From positions 62,001-126,000 of the forward strand of contig RBKR01000003.1 in assembly GCA_004835665.1 (NCBI GenBank): a DNA stretch of 64,000 bases, read 5' to 3'. A program made the position numbers and the translations under genes. Below are positions 45,119-56,854 of the stretch, piece by piece. Numbering within the stretch: position 1 is the stretch's first letter; every line of letters starts with the position of its first letter. Under the pieces are notes generated by a model that made no database searches, was not told the origin of the DNA, and saw only the letters and a list, made by a program, of their open reading frames with translations. This DNA is from Phoma sp. XZ068 (taxonomy: Eukaryota; Ascomycota; Dothideomycetes; Pleosporales; Didymellaceae).

Positions 45119-46440
45119 TTATATTATATAGTAGCCTTATTAGTAGCTTAAAGCTTAGTAATTTTCTTATATACTAATACTAGCTTATATATAATTATTA
45201 CTACCTTATTTAAGACTTTTTTAAATATTTTAACTTTAAATATTAGTAAACTATCTATATACTTCTAAATTCTTATCTTTATAAGTATTAATTATAATCT
45301 AAGTTCTAAAGTATTACTATAGATTTATAATTAATAAAGAATAAAAGTAATAGAGTATATAACTTTATATTAAGAAACTTTATAACTTATTCTAGATTAA
45401 ATAAAACTAATCTAGTACTTTAGAACCTACTTTAAATATTACTAAGAGTAAATAAAGCTTTAAAGGCTACTATAAAGTATAATAAGAACTTAGTCTTTAT
45501 TATATATATAATCTAGTTATATATAAGTTTTTTAGCTTAGTAATTATATATATATTTTAAAAAAGTAAAATAACTTATATTAAGTAGCTATAGAAGGTAT
45601 AATAAGTAAAAAAAGTATATAAATAGATATAATCTAGTTATCTTTATAGTACTACTAGAAATTTTATAAGTTTTAGCTCTTATAGCTATTAATAACTAGT
45701 AGATAGTATAAGCTAAAAGAATACTTCTTAATATATATATTAAGATATATTAACTAGTCTAGACTAAGCTTATTAATAGTCTAGCTATTATTAAAGACCT
45801 TAATAATCTAATTCTAAAGTAAAGTCTTTTCTTTATACTAGATAATAAAGTAATAGTAGGTTTTAAAGATAATAAAGAATAAAATAGTCTATTCTTTAGT
45901 ATTAATACTTTATTTTATTATTATTTACTTTTAGTTACTTAGCTAGACTATTTTTAGCTATCTTTATTTCTCTAAAGCTATAATAACTACTTCTATTAAT
46001 ATAATATTTATTATAAAACTATTATAACCTAATAGAAATAGATAGTTAAATAACCTAGCTAATAGAAATAAGTAGCTAAAAACAAACTAGTAAGACTAAT
46101 AATTTAATATAATAAATAAAGTAGTAGTACTTACTTCTTAATAGGTAAGTAGCTAAAGAAAACCTTAGAACTTAATTTAATATTTCTATACTATAGATAC
46201 TATAGAGTATATTAACTAAAAGCTATATAGCTTTTAATTTACTTAAACTATACTACTCTCTTAAGAGCTATATTTAAGAAGAGAGTACTATAGCTATAGA
46301 TAAATACTTCTTAACACTATTCTTAGGATAGTATATTTAACTTAATAATCTACTATATATTATATTCTTATTAACCTCTAATTACAATCCTTCTTGTTTA
46401 AATTTTACTTCTACTAATATTAGTCTGCTGAGTTTACTAG
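45119..46440. repeat. AT-rich, RIP-mutated DNA, right part
   Basis: A further 1.3 kb of A/T-rich degraded sequence, presumably an older repeat into which the Gypsy element inserted. I cannot assign a family. Normal base composition returns at about 46430. Confidence 0.75.
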
Positions 46441-46626
46441 CATCTTGCCAGTAGATCTGCTGGTTTCTATACCGAGCTAATACCATGGTGCGTGGTGTCT
46501 CAAGCAAGAAGCTGTATGCATCACATGTACTCTGGCACTTAAGCTCATGCATATCCATTTGTCGAATGCACCTTTGAGTAGTTCCCCTGGTGCTATGACC
46601 ACTATTTGAGAGTCGTATTTGCAGCT

Positions 46627-48789
46627 TTAAATCTCTGTAGCAGTTGTTTCTACTACATCGTTTCGCCTTTTAAGGGTCGCGCCAACAAAACCGCATGGCC
46701 GGGTCTTTAGAGCCATCCTGGAAGCTTGATCCTTCGGAAGTATTTGAAGCGTTCTGCAGAACTGAAAGTTATCTTCTGGCAGGCGTTTAAACTCTTCACT
46801 CCATTCCGTGCCAAACCTGAAGAACTGGTACCCATCGAGTATGGGACTGTCGCTCCCCCTGAATAAGGAGATCACCGCAACGGAAGCGATACCAACAGCC
46901 CATAAGCACAGCAACACCAGTATCAAGTGCCAATCTACCAAGCCTGGAACAATGGCTCGCACGGAGCGAAGGCCCCTCATATTGCCGACGAAGGGTTGGC
47001 CTGAAGGCCCCATCATCGCGGCTGCTACCTCGCCAATCAACTTCAGAATCGCTAACTGCATACGTTCGGGACTGATCGCGGGTGCCTGCAATCCCACTCC
47101 ATCCTTCAATGGATACAATTTTCCCCCAGTGGCCATATTGGCGGAATACCATGCATGGTCGCAAGTCTGTAGCACAGACTGGAAGCCCATATGCTTACAG
47201 GTAAGGGCGGCAGAAATGAAACCTTCAAGTGTAAGTGAACCATTCATTCCAGCCACAGTCTGTATCAGCTGTAACCTTTTTTGCTCCTCGTTCTGGCAGC
47301 GTAATGTAAGTAGCTCTTCGCACGTATTCCATGATTGTTTGCAATCAAGGCACTTCGGATCGATACCATAAGAGGAATCCCTGAACCACGGCGAGCTCTC
47401 AAACAATCTAAAATCTGAGAAGGTCCTTGTTGTGGATGATAGTTTTGCGTACCCCACGGAGGAGCGCAGGTCGATCACTAATCCATAGGCCAACACGTGT
47501 GGATTTGCGAGCTGACTGTCCGTATCCTGAGAAGCAGGTGTTGCAACGACGATTTGTAGGTCCTCCATCGCTTGCATGGCAGGGTCCACGGTACTAGACA
47601 AATTGTAGTGTTGCCAAACAACGATTTCTAATCTTCCTTCATGGAAAGGCTGTTCATCCGTCGAAGTGAACAATTCTGGTCTTGAATAGGGCAACCTTGA
47701 ATCTTCATCGGTCGAATTTGTGGCTACCATTATCGCGGAAGCAGCCCCGTAGATGTTGGTAAAATCCTTGTAGCTCACGGACGCTTCTGTTGACCTCGTG
47801 AAATTTCCTATATCACGGACCTTCACGAGCTCCAAATCTTCAGTAGGGTTGACTAGTCGACAGGATACGGAGACCTTCAGACCCCAAGCGGTACCATCCA
47901 AGAGTATATCGGCTTGAGGGCCGGCAAAGAAAGTTATGGACTGCCCTTGCTGCGCTCTCTTGGTTGCATCGTCATAGAATGTCAGACTAGCATTTGGAGT
48001 ACCGACTGGGGCGTAAAATATGATTGGTGATCTCGGAGTAGCCGGAAGTCCTTGAGACCAACGGGCTACTGCTGCATTGAGAACGATAGGCCATGCTCGC
48101 ATGTCAAAGGTCGTCTCGTTCACACCAGCTATCTCGGTTGTGTTTGATGTGAGGGCTGCGACTGTCCCAATACTGAAGGACAGACCAGACAGTGGCGCTG
48201 CGATCCAGAGGGGAACATGAACCAGAAACAAAATCCACCAAAGTCGTCCAGGAAAGTACCCGACAATGAGTCCTTTTGGCTTCTTTTGCAAAAGCACAAC
48301 CAATGTGTGCACGAGCCTGAGCAAGCCCGCGGCCGTGCACCACGATCTGTCGGCGTGCCACAATAGTTTGGCTGGCGTAGAAGGTGCAACCCGCTTCATG
48401 GTGAGGCCTGCTGCTTCAGAGGCGGCCAGGCCAAGACGGCTCAGGCCAAGAATAAGAACCGATGAGACAAACCATAGACTTGCGACAATATTTGGGTCCA
48501 CTAGGTGTGGAGTGTCGTCTATTTCGATGTTCCCGCGCCGCAAAAGATATCGAAATATAATGATTATGTATAGGGCCACGTATGCGAAAGCACCGATAAC
48601 GCTAAATACGGTTTGGATAATCCAAAGGATCCGATTTTGCTTAGAGCCTAGTGATGTGAAGGGTGGGTGAACAGTTTGTCGTCCAGCCAGACCAAAATTC
48701 TCGTCTGACCCAGTAATGGTAGATTCAAGTCTCTCCTGTTCCATTCTGACTTCGTGAGCGGCTTCGGCAGTATTCATTATTGATTTCAT
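46627..48789 (-). CDS. Large fungal membrane glycoprotein of unknown function
   Basis: A single exon of 720 residues. The N-terminal third has about four hydrophobic segments: ILWIIQTVFSVIGAFAYVALYIIII, IVASLWFVSSVLILGLSRLGL, LLRLVHTLVVLL and LWWILFLVHVPLWIAAPLSGL. A loop of about 430 residues follows with many N-glycosylation sites (NTT, NET, NAS, NFT, NST, NLS, NGS) and paired cysteines (CLDCKQSW, CEELLTLRC), so it probably faces outside. A last hydrophobic segment, LILVLLCLWAVGIASVAVISLF, lies near residue 640 and is followed by a cytoplasmic tail. I recognise this layout from uncharacterised fungal proteins only. The frame is fully open despite lying next to the RIP-mutated block. There are two possible starts, residues 1 and 5. 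Confidence 0.75.
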   Translation of the reverse strand: MKSIMNTAEAAHEVRMEQERLESTITGSDENFGLAGRQTVHPPFTSLGSKQNRILWIIQTVFSVIGAFAYVALYIIIIFRYLLRRGNIEIDDTPHLVDPNIVASLWFVSSVLILGLSRLGLAASEAAGLTMKRVAPSTPAKLLWHADRSWCTAAGLLRLVHTLVVLLQKKPKGLIVGYFPGRLWWILFLVHVPLWIAAPLSGLSFSIGTVAALTSNTTEIAGVNETTFDMRAWPIVLNAAVARWSQGLPATPRSPIIFYAPVGTPNASLTFYDDATKRAQQGQSITFFAGPQADILLDGTAWGLKVSVSCRLVNPTEDLELVKVRDIGNFTRSTEASVSYKDFTNIYGAASAIMVATNSTDEDSRLPYSRPELFTSTDEQPFHEGRLEIVVWQHYNLSSTVDPAMQAMEDLQIVVATPASQDTDSQLANPHVLAYGLVIDLRSSVGYAKLSSTTRTFSDFRLFESSPWFRDSSYGIDPKCLDCKQSWNTCEELLTLRCQNEEQKRLQLIQTVAGMNGSLTLEGFISAALTCKHMGFQSVLQTCDHAWYSANMATGGKLYPLKDGVGLQAPAISPERMQLAILKLIGEVAAAMMGPSGQPFVGNMRGLRSVRAIVPGLVDWHLILVLLCLWAVGIASVAVISLFRGSDSPILDGYQFFRFGTEWSEEFKRLPEDNFQFCRTLQILPKDQASRMALKTRPCGFVGATLKRRNDVVETTATEI

Positions 48790-49653
48790 CCTTAGATGCT
48801 TCGATAGCTTTCCGCTGGGAGAAGCGAACTCTATATCATGCAGGTATCACAGGACCATAGGTTAATATGACACACTTTCAGCTATGTTACAAGGTTCATG
48901 GGCTTTGCCCTCAACCTTGTAACCTAGATGTTTCTCGCAGGAGCTCGTTAAGTATGAGCCTACCATAGGTAGGCTTGAGCTCCACGCACGCAACACCAAT
49001 GGTGGCCACGTATAGATTTTCCAGGGTTGTGGCATCGGTGCATATAATACATCACATTGCGTCAAAGTTCGACAAACGAGTCTTGATAACAGGAGGACAA
49101 ATCAAACCTGCCAGTAGGGCTAGCTAATTAAGCGAGGGCTGAGCCGCAGGTAAAGGACAAGCAGCTCTGCACATCGCTAGCTTCGAAGCTAAAGAAGAGC
49201 AAACTCGCTTGACAATATAGGTCCACTCGTTCTCGACTGAGTCAAAGGGGCCAAAAAGAGAGCCAAAAAGAGACATACAACAGTGGGTATTCGCTAGTGG
49301 TCACCCACCTAACTACTAATCCACCGGTACGTTGCTTAAATGGGGCTGAGCGAACGGGAAGCCTTGTTGTCTCCTGGCCGCTCACCACAAAAGTCCTTAA
49401 TTCTACCGTATTCAGTGTCACTGCTGCTGAAAACAGACCACAAATGACCCAAATTAGTGACTCATCGCACGCGCCGGTGGCGCGGAATTTTCTGGATCCG
49501 TCGGCAGTATTTGTTGGTTTTGCTATTTTTAGTTGTTACTGATCCTGATCTCCGACTGTCACGTGCTGCTAGGAACGGGAGAGAAAGAATAAGAGCCGAG
49601 CAATGCTCTAATAACCCCGTTCAATATGCTAGCTACCCGCTGTCTCTAACAAA
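48790..49653. other. Intergenic, no gene supported
   Basis: 864 bp with short frames only. An exact CCAAAAAGAGA repeat occurs near 49251-49273. Confidence 0.4.
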
Positions 49654-50595
49654 ATGTGCGCTATCATCCCCAGGGAGGATCGTCCGTCATTTCTAATTCA
49701 GAGAAGGGATTCTACGAACCAGGTACACGGAGGCAGGCCACCCACACATCCTTATCTTCCTCAGAAGCTTTGGGAAAAGATTACTGCATACCTTCCTCCG
49801 TCGTCGGCGCTGAGTGCAGCTGATATTTTTAACTTTGAGTCGAGTGCTTATGACCGGGTGTGGACCGCTGTTTTCAAAAACGAGGCCTGGTTGACAAGCC
49901 ACAGTGCAAAAGATGTGAACATTGTCTTAATTGGTACAAGTCTTGACATACTTGGTGGGATTACAACGAGCAAAGCACACCCTCGCCTTGTGCTCGCTGC
50001 TTTTGACCGCCGGGGCGATCTCCAGTACAAAATGGATCTCCTTCAGCTAAGCCTTCGTGGGGCTACCTCTAACTCCAAGGAACATCAACTTGAGCAGCTT
50101 ATGCTTACCATAAGCAGGCTAGATGTGCCTGAGGTCTTAGGACAGGACTTTCAGTACTTGTTCTCAAGTGGAGATCAAGACATACAAACAAAGTATTGCT
50201 TCTGGAGAGACCCAGAGAAAAAGATCAGGACTTTATGCTCACGGGACATTCGCGGGATTAACGGTCCAATTACGCAGCTTTCAAACCTTCGCCCTATATT
50301 TCTTCTAAACCTAAATCCTCCCACTCAAATCCTGCCAGATTCTGAACGCACTAGCAGCGATCCTGTGCAGTTCATATTTAGATGTTTTGGAGGGGACAGC
50401 TTCTGGACTGGTTGTCCGCCGCTTGTAGATGTTGTGCTGAGCGAAGGATGGGAACAGAGTCAGTGGGAGTATACGTTTGAAGGCTTTACTTTCAAGGACA
50501 GAAGATATGGGAAATACAACCGCCAACATACAGATTGGATCAGTGTCGCAGAATCTGAGACTAGGCAGGAGTGTGCTATGATTAGAACATTGTAG
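49654..50595 (+). CDS. Fungal protein of unknown function (F-box-like N-terminus)
   Basis: A single exon of 313 residues with its own ATG. Residues 33-75 read PYLPQKLWEKITAYLPPSSALSA and then VWTAVFKNEAWL, which has the leucine/proline spacing of an F-box-like helix bundle. The rest is a mixed alpha/beta chain with DVNIVLIGTSLDILGG and an aromatic C-terminal part (WEYTFEGFTFKDRRYGKYN). No signal peptide or membrane segment. Similar proteins are recurrent and uncharacterised in pleosporalean genomes, as far as I remember. The F-box idea is weak. Confidence 0.55.
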   Translation: MCAIIPREDRPSFLIQRRDSTNQVHGGRPPTHPYLPQKLWEKITAYLPPSSALSAADIFNFESSAYDRVWTAVFKNEAWLTSHSAKDVNIVLIGTSLDILGGITTSKAHPRLVLAAFDRRGDLQYKMDLLQLSLRGATSNSKEHQLEQLMLTISRLDVPEVLGQDFQYLFSSGDQDIQTKYCFWRDPEKKIRTLCSRDIRGINGPITQLSNLRPIFLLNLNPPTQILPDSERTSSDPVQFIFRCFGGDSFWTGCPPLVDVVLSEGWEQSQWEYTFEGFTFKDRRYGKYNRQHTDWISVAESETRQECAMIRTL

Positions 50596-50616
50596 AAACT
50601 GTCTATCGGTTATTAT

Positions 50617-50682
50617 TAATCATTTATCTCATTTATCTCATCTATCTCATCTATCTCATCTATCTCATCTATATCATCTAGG
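50617..50682. repeat. Short tandem repeat, TATCTCATC unit
   Basis: About seven imperfect copies of a nine-base unit (TATCTCATC) just after the stop of the preceding gene. An ordinary minisatellite. Confidence 0.75.
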
Positions 50683-51068
50683 CTGCTTCAAGTAATGCTT
50701 TGAGTTTATAATACTGTGGAATTCGGCTGTGTACATACGTCGGAAATTACGTTACATTGCATGGAAGTCACGAGCCCTTTGCCTCATTTGTCGCCTTCAT
50801 GTCTCTTCTTAGCTAAGTAGAACCTCTTTCTTCTAACTTTCGGACCTCTCTTGGCGGTCCGAACAACCTTTGGTGGTTGGAGGAGACAGCCCTGAACGGG
50901 CTCGGAACGCCATGTGGTAGAACTATATGGGTCAGTACTAAGCGCACCTTTGGTCTCCATGTTCAAGCACCCTCGCTGCACATAGTCGCCCGTCTCTGTA
51001 GGGATATTTGACGGAGTTGAAATGGAAAAGACGCCATGTCTGATGTTAAAAGATATCCAAAGGTTGAA
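50683..51068. other. Intergenic, no gene supported
   Basis: Region between the converging ends of two genes; nothing recognised. Confidence 0.35.
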
Positions 51069-53057
51069 CTAGCGAATCAGTACTGGCTTAGGGGAGAAGA
51101 CTTTCGGACTTACTGTTGACAATCGGTACCCAAGTCTTAGTACTCTGTCTATCCGATCTTTTGTGGTACTCTTTAGCTCCCGATGTAATGCCCCTTCCTC
51201 ATCGCGATCAGTCTCGAACCACCCACAAGGGAAGTACTCTTCTGCCCAAATCAGACCCCGAATTAGGTAGTCTTCACACAACAATTGCTTATTTGTGAAA
51301 GTAGGCTGGCTGATGGTAGCTGCAACGTGAGGTTTTAATGATGTACAGAATCGGATTTTGATCAGAGCGTTGAGAAAACCAACGAGTGTAGTCCAAGGTA
51401 TGTCGGCGATGAGGTGACCAATACCATTGATAGTTGTGAGGGTAGACAGAAAAGCGAGCATAACATGAACGTGTGGTAAAACGTTCTTGTCGCCAATCCG
51501 GCTAAGCACTGTGTTAAGCATGTTGTTAGTCAGTGAAACAGCCCTAGAGAAATTTGCGTCTAAGCTCAAAGCCTCAAGCTTGGCTGGAATATCTCTTTCA
51601 GGGATTCTTGGCTTTTGTAAGTCCAATGGAATATCCGGGCCACCCTCTACCACAAAGCTAGGGTTCCTGCGCTGCTCTGCATTTTGCAAAAAAATCTGGT
51701 AGAGGGTGTTGCCTTTTTTGCCGTAGTTGAACCAACCCGCAATGTTTACCACAGCTGTGTAAACACCTTCCTCCTTCCACCTGGCTTTGAAGAGGCCTAT
51801 GTGATTATCTAGACCAATGATCCAGGACTGACAGACTTCCTTGTGCCGCGCAACTAGGTCGTTTTTCAAAGACTGATCATTATATCTATGATCTTGTATC
51901 ATGTCGGGTCCTGGCTTCAGGTCGTTCTGGTGGGCCATAATGAATTGGTAGGCGTGAATGAGAGCGAACTGTTCGTTTATTGGCAAGGTTGGCTCCCAGG
52001 GTGTAGATATTTTCTGTGTACTGCCTTGGTAAACGAGCGGATTGACCAGACGCAAAATATCCTCACAGGTCTGTGGGGACGGCTCAGGGCAATTCATGGA
52101 CCTCGCGTAGTAGAAGACCTGCAGGGAGACATTGTGATGTGCCAAAGCGGCCAAATGGTGATAGGGAAGCCCAGCAGTAGGGTTCATATCACAAGCCTTG
52201 ATTTGCCACGATCTTGCAATCTCTCCCCATATCTTGCCATCTTCAGAGACTTGGTCTTCGATGGCCATACCATAGAGTCCAATATTGGAAAGACACTGAA
52301 TCCAAATATTCCTAAACGCAGGTACTGCCTCATACATGATAGACATCATCTCGTACGCGAAGAAGATGAAATTCAACATGTGATCAAGCGAATGAGGGAG
52401 CCACTTTTGAAGGATCTCAAGGAGGTTACGAATGCCATGCGTCCACATGCGTTCTGGCATGTTGTACTTTGCGGCCAAAGTCTTCAGCATTGGGGAAGCT
52501 TTAGGGTGTTGACTGGCTAAAAAGAAGTCGTGATGCTCACGCAACAGCATGCGATGAAGTTCAAGCAGACTTTCCCAGCGGGTACGGTTCCAGGAAGAGC
52601 CTGGTGGTCCTGTGGTGCAGACATAAGAACAGCACTGGGCCTCAATCCGAGCTAAGCCATTGTATATGCCATTGATCTCAGAACCGAGCACCTCATGTGT
52701 TGTTGGCGGAGTGTATAGACGTAGGGGCAGTCCCGAGTACCGAGAGTCATATAGTAGTTGACACAGGATGGGGAGGTTCGTGTGACAATGTTCACTGTGC
52801 GCGACCGGGGCTTGAAATGTTTCCCTATCGATGTTCAGTAGTGACCAAAAAGGCTCGAACAGGACTCACTGCAGAATCTGGAGATTCTCTCTCGTCAAGC
52901 TTTCGACAGCTTTAGCCCGCTCTGTCACTATATGTTTCTTCAACTGAGCAACTTCTGAATTAAACCATTCTCTACAACCAACAAAGTGGCATAGGATAAT
53001 GTTGGGGTGGTTGTGAATATGAATCGACGGCTTCTCCTGGCCCACAGATCGAATCAT
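51069..53057 (-). CDS. Est1-type DNA/RNA-binding domain protein, two exons
   Basis: Exons 52870-53057 and 51069-52824, with a 45-nt intron (GTGAGT..GATAG) joining ILQ to ETFQAPVAHSEHC in frame, give 647 residues. The clearest part, near residues 270-320, is WGEIARSWQIKACDMNPTAG followed by LPYHHLAALAHHNVSLQVFYYARSM. This is the 14-3-3/TPR-like repeat region of the Est1/SMG5-7 family, which acts in telomerase recruitment or nonsense-mediated decay. The length and an unusual N-terminus with CHFVGC suggest one of the many fungal paralogues rather than the core Est1. The frame is intact. I start at the ATG at 53057, since the frame upstream has no ATG. A telomere or RNA-decay function is known for the family only. 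Confidence 0.72.
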
Positions 53058-53871
53058 GGTGGATGAAGGCGGTTCGTTCCACACACCGCATTATGGTGGG
53101 TTACGTGATATGAACGCGCAGCCAAGCCGAAGGATCGTTAGGTAAAGAAGGCAAAGAAGGCTGACGGTCCGTGATGCTGCAGGCGACCTGATTCTGAGGC
53201 GGTGGCGGCTCCAGCTAAACTGATTACAACAAGTGCCATATTGGGCTGGGATTGTCTTGAGTCCCGTTTGCCAAGTTTCGCGGTGGTACTGGGATGCCCT
53301 TGCCAGATGTATCATGCCCAGGTGTCGCAAGAGTCGAACGTAGATGGAAGTAGACTAGGCGCACACCACACGAAGAGGCTAGTCAGTGGTTGGGTTATTC
53401 TCTACATTCTGATGAGGATGCAACGAGCTGAAGGACTCACCCGTTTGGGAAGCATGCATGAAATAATCAAGGACGCGAGCGCACCTTGACATGATAATTA
53501 TACAAAGGCAGTCATCACAAGCTTTCACGGTGGCACAATGCAAGACAAGGTTTGAAGGTGTGTTCTTTTTAACATGGCAGCAAGCCCAAGCTTGCGTGCT
53601 GTCTTGATTTACAACAATGTTCCTATCACACACGCCGCGCAATGGACTGATTAATCAAAGATTGCATAATGCCCCAGCGTGATGTAAAATATATTGTGTC
53701 CCAAGTATAGTTAAATAGAGGCTCTAGCAACCTAGACGCACCCAAGGAATCGCGGAATTAGAAGACATCTTGCAACGCCATCCAAATTAATAATCAAATG
53801 TGCTGTGACCATCTCGCAGCGGCATTATAAAGCGGGATTTTGAACGGTCCCATATCTTGAGGCCTTGTTGA
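53058..53871. other. Intergenic, no gene supported
   Basis: About 0.8 kb with small frames only, no recognised element. Confidence 0.4.
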
Positions 53872-54892
53872 TCAAGCTCCCTCGGAGTATGGATACAATG
53901 GCTGGTTGTAGGCAAAGGGGTTCCTGTACAGCTGACTTTGCAAGTTACTCGGATGTGACATACTCCCCAGATCGGTAGTATGTGCTTGAGATGGCATACC
54001 GAACGTTGGGAGGCCGTAAAGGTATGGATAGCTAGCCGCATAGCTTGAAACCGCGAGAGCAGCATCTCCTTCGTAGTTTTCCCTGAATACTCGCTTTGTT
54101 GTAAGGCCTTCCTTGCTGTCTTCCTCAGCCTCAGCATGGCTGCGCTTCAGACCACAAGACACTTTCGATCTTTTTATGATATCACTTGCGCAATGCTGGA
54201 GATTCGTGTATTCCAGGTCGACAAGACCAGTGACGGGAACTCGCGTTGAGAGCGATGCAACACGTATGGATCGGCCTCGTATGAAACTCCGTTTGAGGAG
54301 CTCGTCAAAAGTGTTTGCTGGTTCTGAACTCCGAGCAAATATGTCCACCTGATTCTCATAAAGGTGTGTAGCGAAAGTGGATATGTATGTGGTGTTCAGC
54401 GCGTTTACGTTGGGGGGATCGTCACGTAGAGTCACTGGTCTGACGAGTTGGAAACATTCCTTCGTACTTTTGCCTTCGAGGCGGCCTCGAATTATGGCGG
54501 CCTGCCATCGGTTAGAGTGTGCGCATAGCATTCCATTATCACTCACAAGCACTGTTTTGATGATCTTGATGGTCGTCGCTATGTCGCTCGGTAAGAAGAA
54601 GGCGAGACACTCATCGACGAGACAATGCTGGAGAAGTTCAGCAAGTAACATGGAGGCCGTCGATATAACTTACAATATAGTAGTAATGATTGAAGTGGTG
54701 TTTTTCCCTAAAAATTGATCCTATTACAGGATTGGCCTGGCTCAAATTCGACAGATCCAAACTGTAATTCATTTCTGTAGACCTGTTGGGTTGAACGACC
54801 GTCGACGGAGAAACGCCTGACAAGATGGAAGTGTGGGATGATAACTGCTCATTGCCAACATCTCCAGCTTTGTTTCCCCCATTTTCTGTCAT
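53872..54892 (-). CDS. Hypothetical protein, two exons
   Basis: Exons 54674-54892 and 53872-54627 with a 46-nt intron (GTAAGT..CTCCAG). Splicing joins FNHYYYI to HCLVDECLAFFLPSDIATTI in frame, giving 324 residues. There is no signal peptide. Residues 74-200 look globular and helical (TTIKIIKTVLVSDNGMLCAH, NTFDELLKRSFIRGRSIRV). A lysine/glutamate-rich stretch (LKRSHAEAEEDSKEGL) might be a nuclear signal. The last ~60 residues are low-complexity, rich in Tyr, Pro and Ser. I do not recognise the family. Confidence 0.55.
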
Positions 54893-55673
54893 CGTGGCTC
54901 ACAAAATCACAGTAAAACTGTTTGATAGAGAGAAAATAATTCAGAGTTGTAGAGATTGTAGGGACAAGTTGATCAAATGCTATGATCGCGACTCACAGAG
55001 TGTGATTTAAAAGCTAAAGCTAGACTCCAAAGTGCCAAGCTTACTAAACAGCCCCTGCCTTAAGCTATTACCTAGGTACGCAGCCAATTTCGTGGATCCT
55101 CAGGAGTAAGAAGCCAACTCGGTGGCTCCGGAGGGAAGACTACTACGCCGTAGCCGCACGGCAGAGAGTCCGTCACAGGACCATTCAATTGGTTGATCAT
55201 GCCGCCAAAGGCTAAGAAAAGGTAAAGCAGTACAGGGTAGGCTTTCTGGAGGATGCAGTGTGCTGTGCTATACCTAGATTGGTCGACCATCAGTCATGGT
55301 TTGAGGAGCGGTAAGCCTTAGCAGAAGTTATGTGTCGGCAAGCCGCGCCAGGCTTCGCCGAAGGAATCGTACATATGCATGACGTTGTGTATCGCCGAGC
55401 TTCACCGCTTTGACAGTCCTTGATCTACCTGGCTAGATCCTTCTGGTTCTTGAAACGGGCATAACAGCCACATATGTGTCCGTGCTTTAGTAAGTATTCG
55501 ACAAGGTTCAAGCACCTAGTACCGAGAGATGTGAGAGTGGGCACAACGGAGGGGCGGTAAGACTACCCCCGTATCAAATCAATAATGCGCCACAGCAGCG
55601 TATAACCCTTGGACTGTGCCGGGCTTCAGGGTCATCTACAGTCCTTCATTGATGTTTGAAATACATACACACT
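54893..55673. other. Intergenic, no gene supported
   Basis: About 0.8 kb, short frames only. Confidence 0.4.
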
Positions 55674-56204
55674 ATGAAGACAGAAACAACCGGGCAGCAG
55701 CGCATACCACCTGGCCGCATCTTCACCGCAGATGGGTTCGAATATGTAACGGAGCATCTCGTGTCATCAGCACCGCAGAAAGACCATGGACAAATCAATA
55801 GGACTGCTCAAGCGACTGAAAAAATACAACCCATCTGCCGTTCTGCCAAAAAAAGACGACCATCTCAGACAATGACGCCGTCATCTCCACTTGCCACGAG
55901 CAGCTCGACGTTCGACGACTATATTGAGACCAGCGCTGAGATGTTGCAATATGCTCAGCAGCACCTTGGAAAACTCATTGTACCGCGGACATCTGGGGTA
56001 CAAGACTCTACATCAACCCAATCTGTTAGCGAAGGACTCATCCAGCACCCGACCTACATACGCGAAGATTCTAAGGATCACACCATCAATTCAGCGATCG
56101 ATGATTCTTCAACAGCTTACGAGACCGAGAGCACGGAACCGTTTTCTTGGCCATACACCAACAATCCCAACGAGGACATTGTCATGAAAATTTTATGGGC
56201 TTAG
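55674..56204 (+). CDS. Hypothetical small protein, possibly frameshifted at its end
   Basis: The ATG at 55674 opens a 176-codon frame (MKTETTGQQRIPPGRIFTADGFEYVTEHL). It is rich in Ser, Thr and Gln, with a basic patch (RSAKKRRPSQ) that could be a nuclear signal, and ends IVMKILWA. One base out of phase the sequence goes on as MGLGKFIWKGLDISELQGI to PSFNV with a stop at about 56302. That continuation looks like protein, so a frameshift or unrecognised splice near 56190 is possible. No known domain. Confidence 0.4.
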   Translation: MKTETTGQQRIPPGRIFTADGFEYVTEHLVSSAPQKDHGQINRTAQATEKIQPICRSAKKRRPSQTMTPSSPLATSSSTFDDYIETSAEMLQYAQQHLGKLIVPRTSGVQDSTSTQSVSEGLIQHPTYIREDSKDHTINSAIDDSSTAYETESTEPFSWPYTNNPNEDIVMKILWA

Positions 56205-56302
56205 GAAAGTTTATTTGGAAAGGTCTTGATATCAGTGAATTGCAAGGCATTGTGGAGGGAGTATCAAAATATTTAGAGAATCATCCTTCTTTCAATGTGT
56301 AA

Positions 56303-56854
56303 GCAAGAGTATCTATTATGGGAGTCCTTCTAAGACTCCGGGTGATTTTTGAGATAACCTTAGAAATTAACTACAGAAAGTTTGCGATGTAGAAGCACGA
56401 AGGCGAAGTTGTGGCTTAAAGGTCATTACCCTGTATCCATGGGGCATTTAGTTCCGTAACCCCCAAGGAAAGAATGCCACACCACAGCAGGCAGTATCTC
56501 TTCTTCCAGCATCCTAATCTGTGAAGCATGTAGATATCTACAAGTCATTGTGGGCACTTTTCGTTGATCCGGCGTCCAAGCTAATGCTTTGCAACGTCCT
56601 CGCTAGACATAATTAGCGCGCGGTAAGTTGCAGGAATCAACTGCTGCGGTTGACAGTCGGCCAATAAGGAGTGTTTTGCCCCGCCCATGCCGCTACTTTC
56701 GTCAGCACTCGCGTAATGTCGCAACATTTGGCACACATCTTGTCACATTGGCCGTCGTAAATGTGAGCAGGATCTTTGGTTGGTAGAGACAAACGTATAC
56801 AAATTCTTGAATCCCGTTTGCTGAGAAGCGGTTGCCCATCCTTGTTTCCAGGCA
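56303..56854. other. Intergenic, no gene supported
   Basis: About 0.55 kb, short frames only. Confidence 0.4.
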
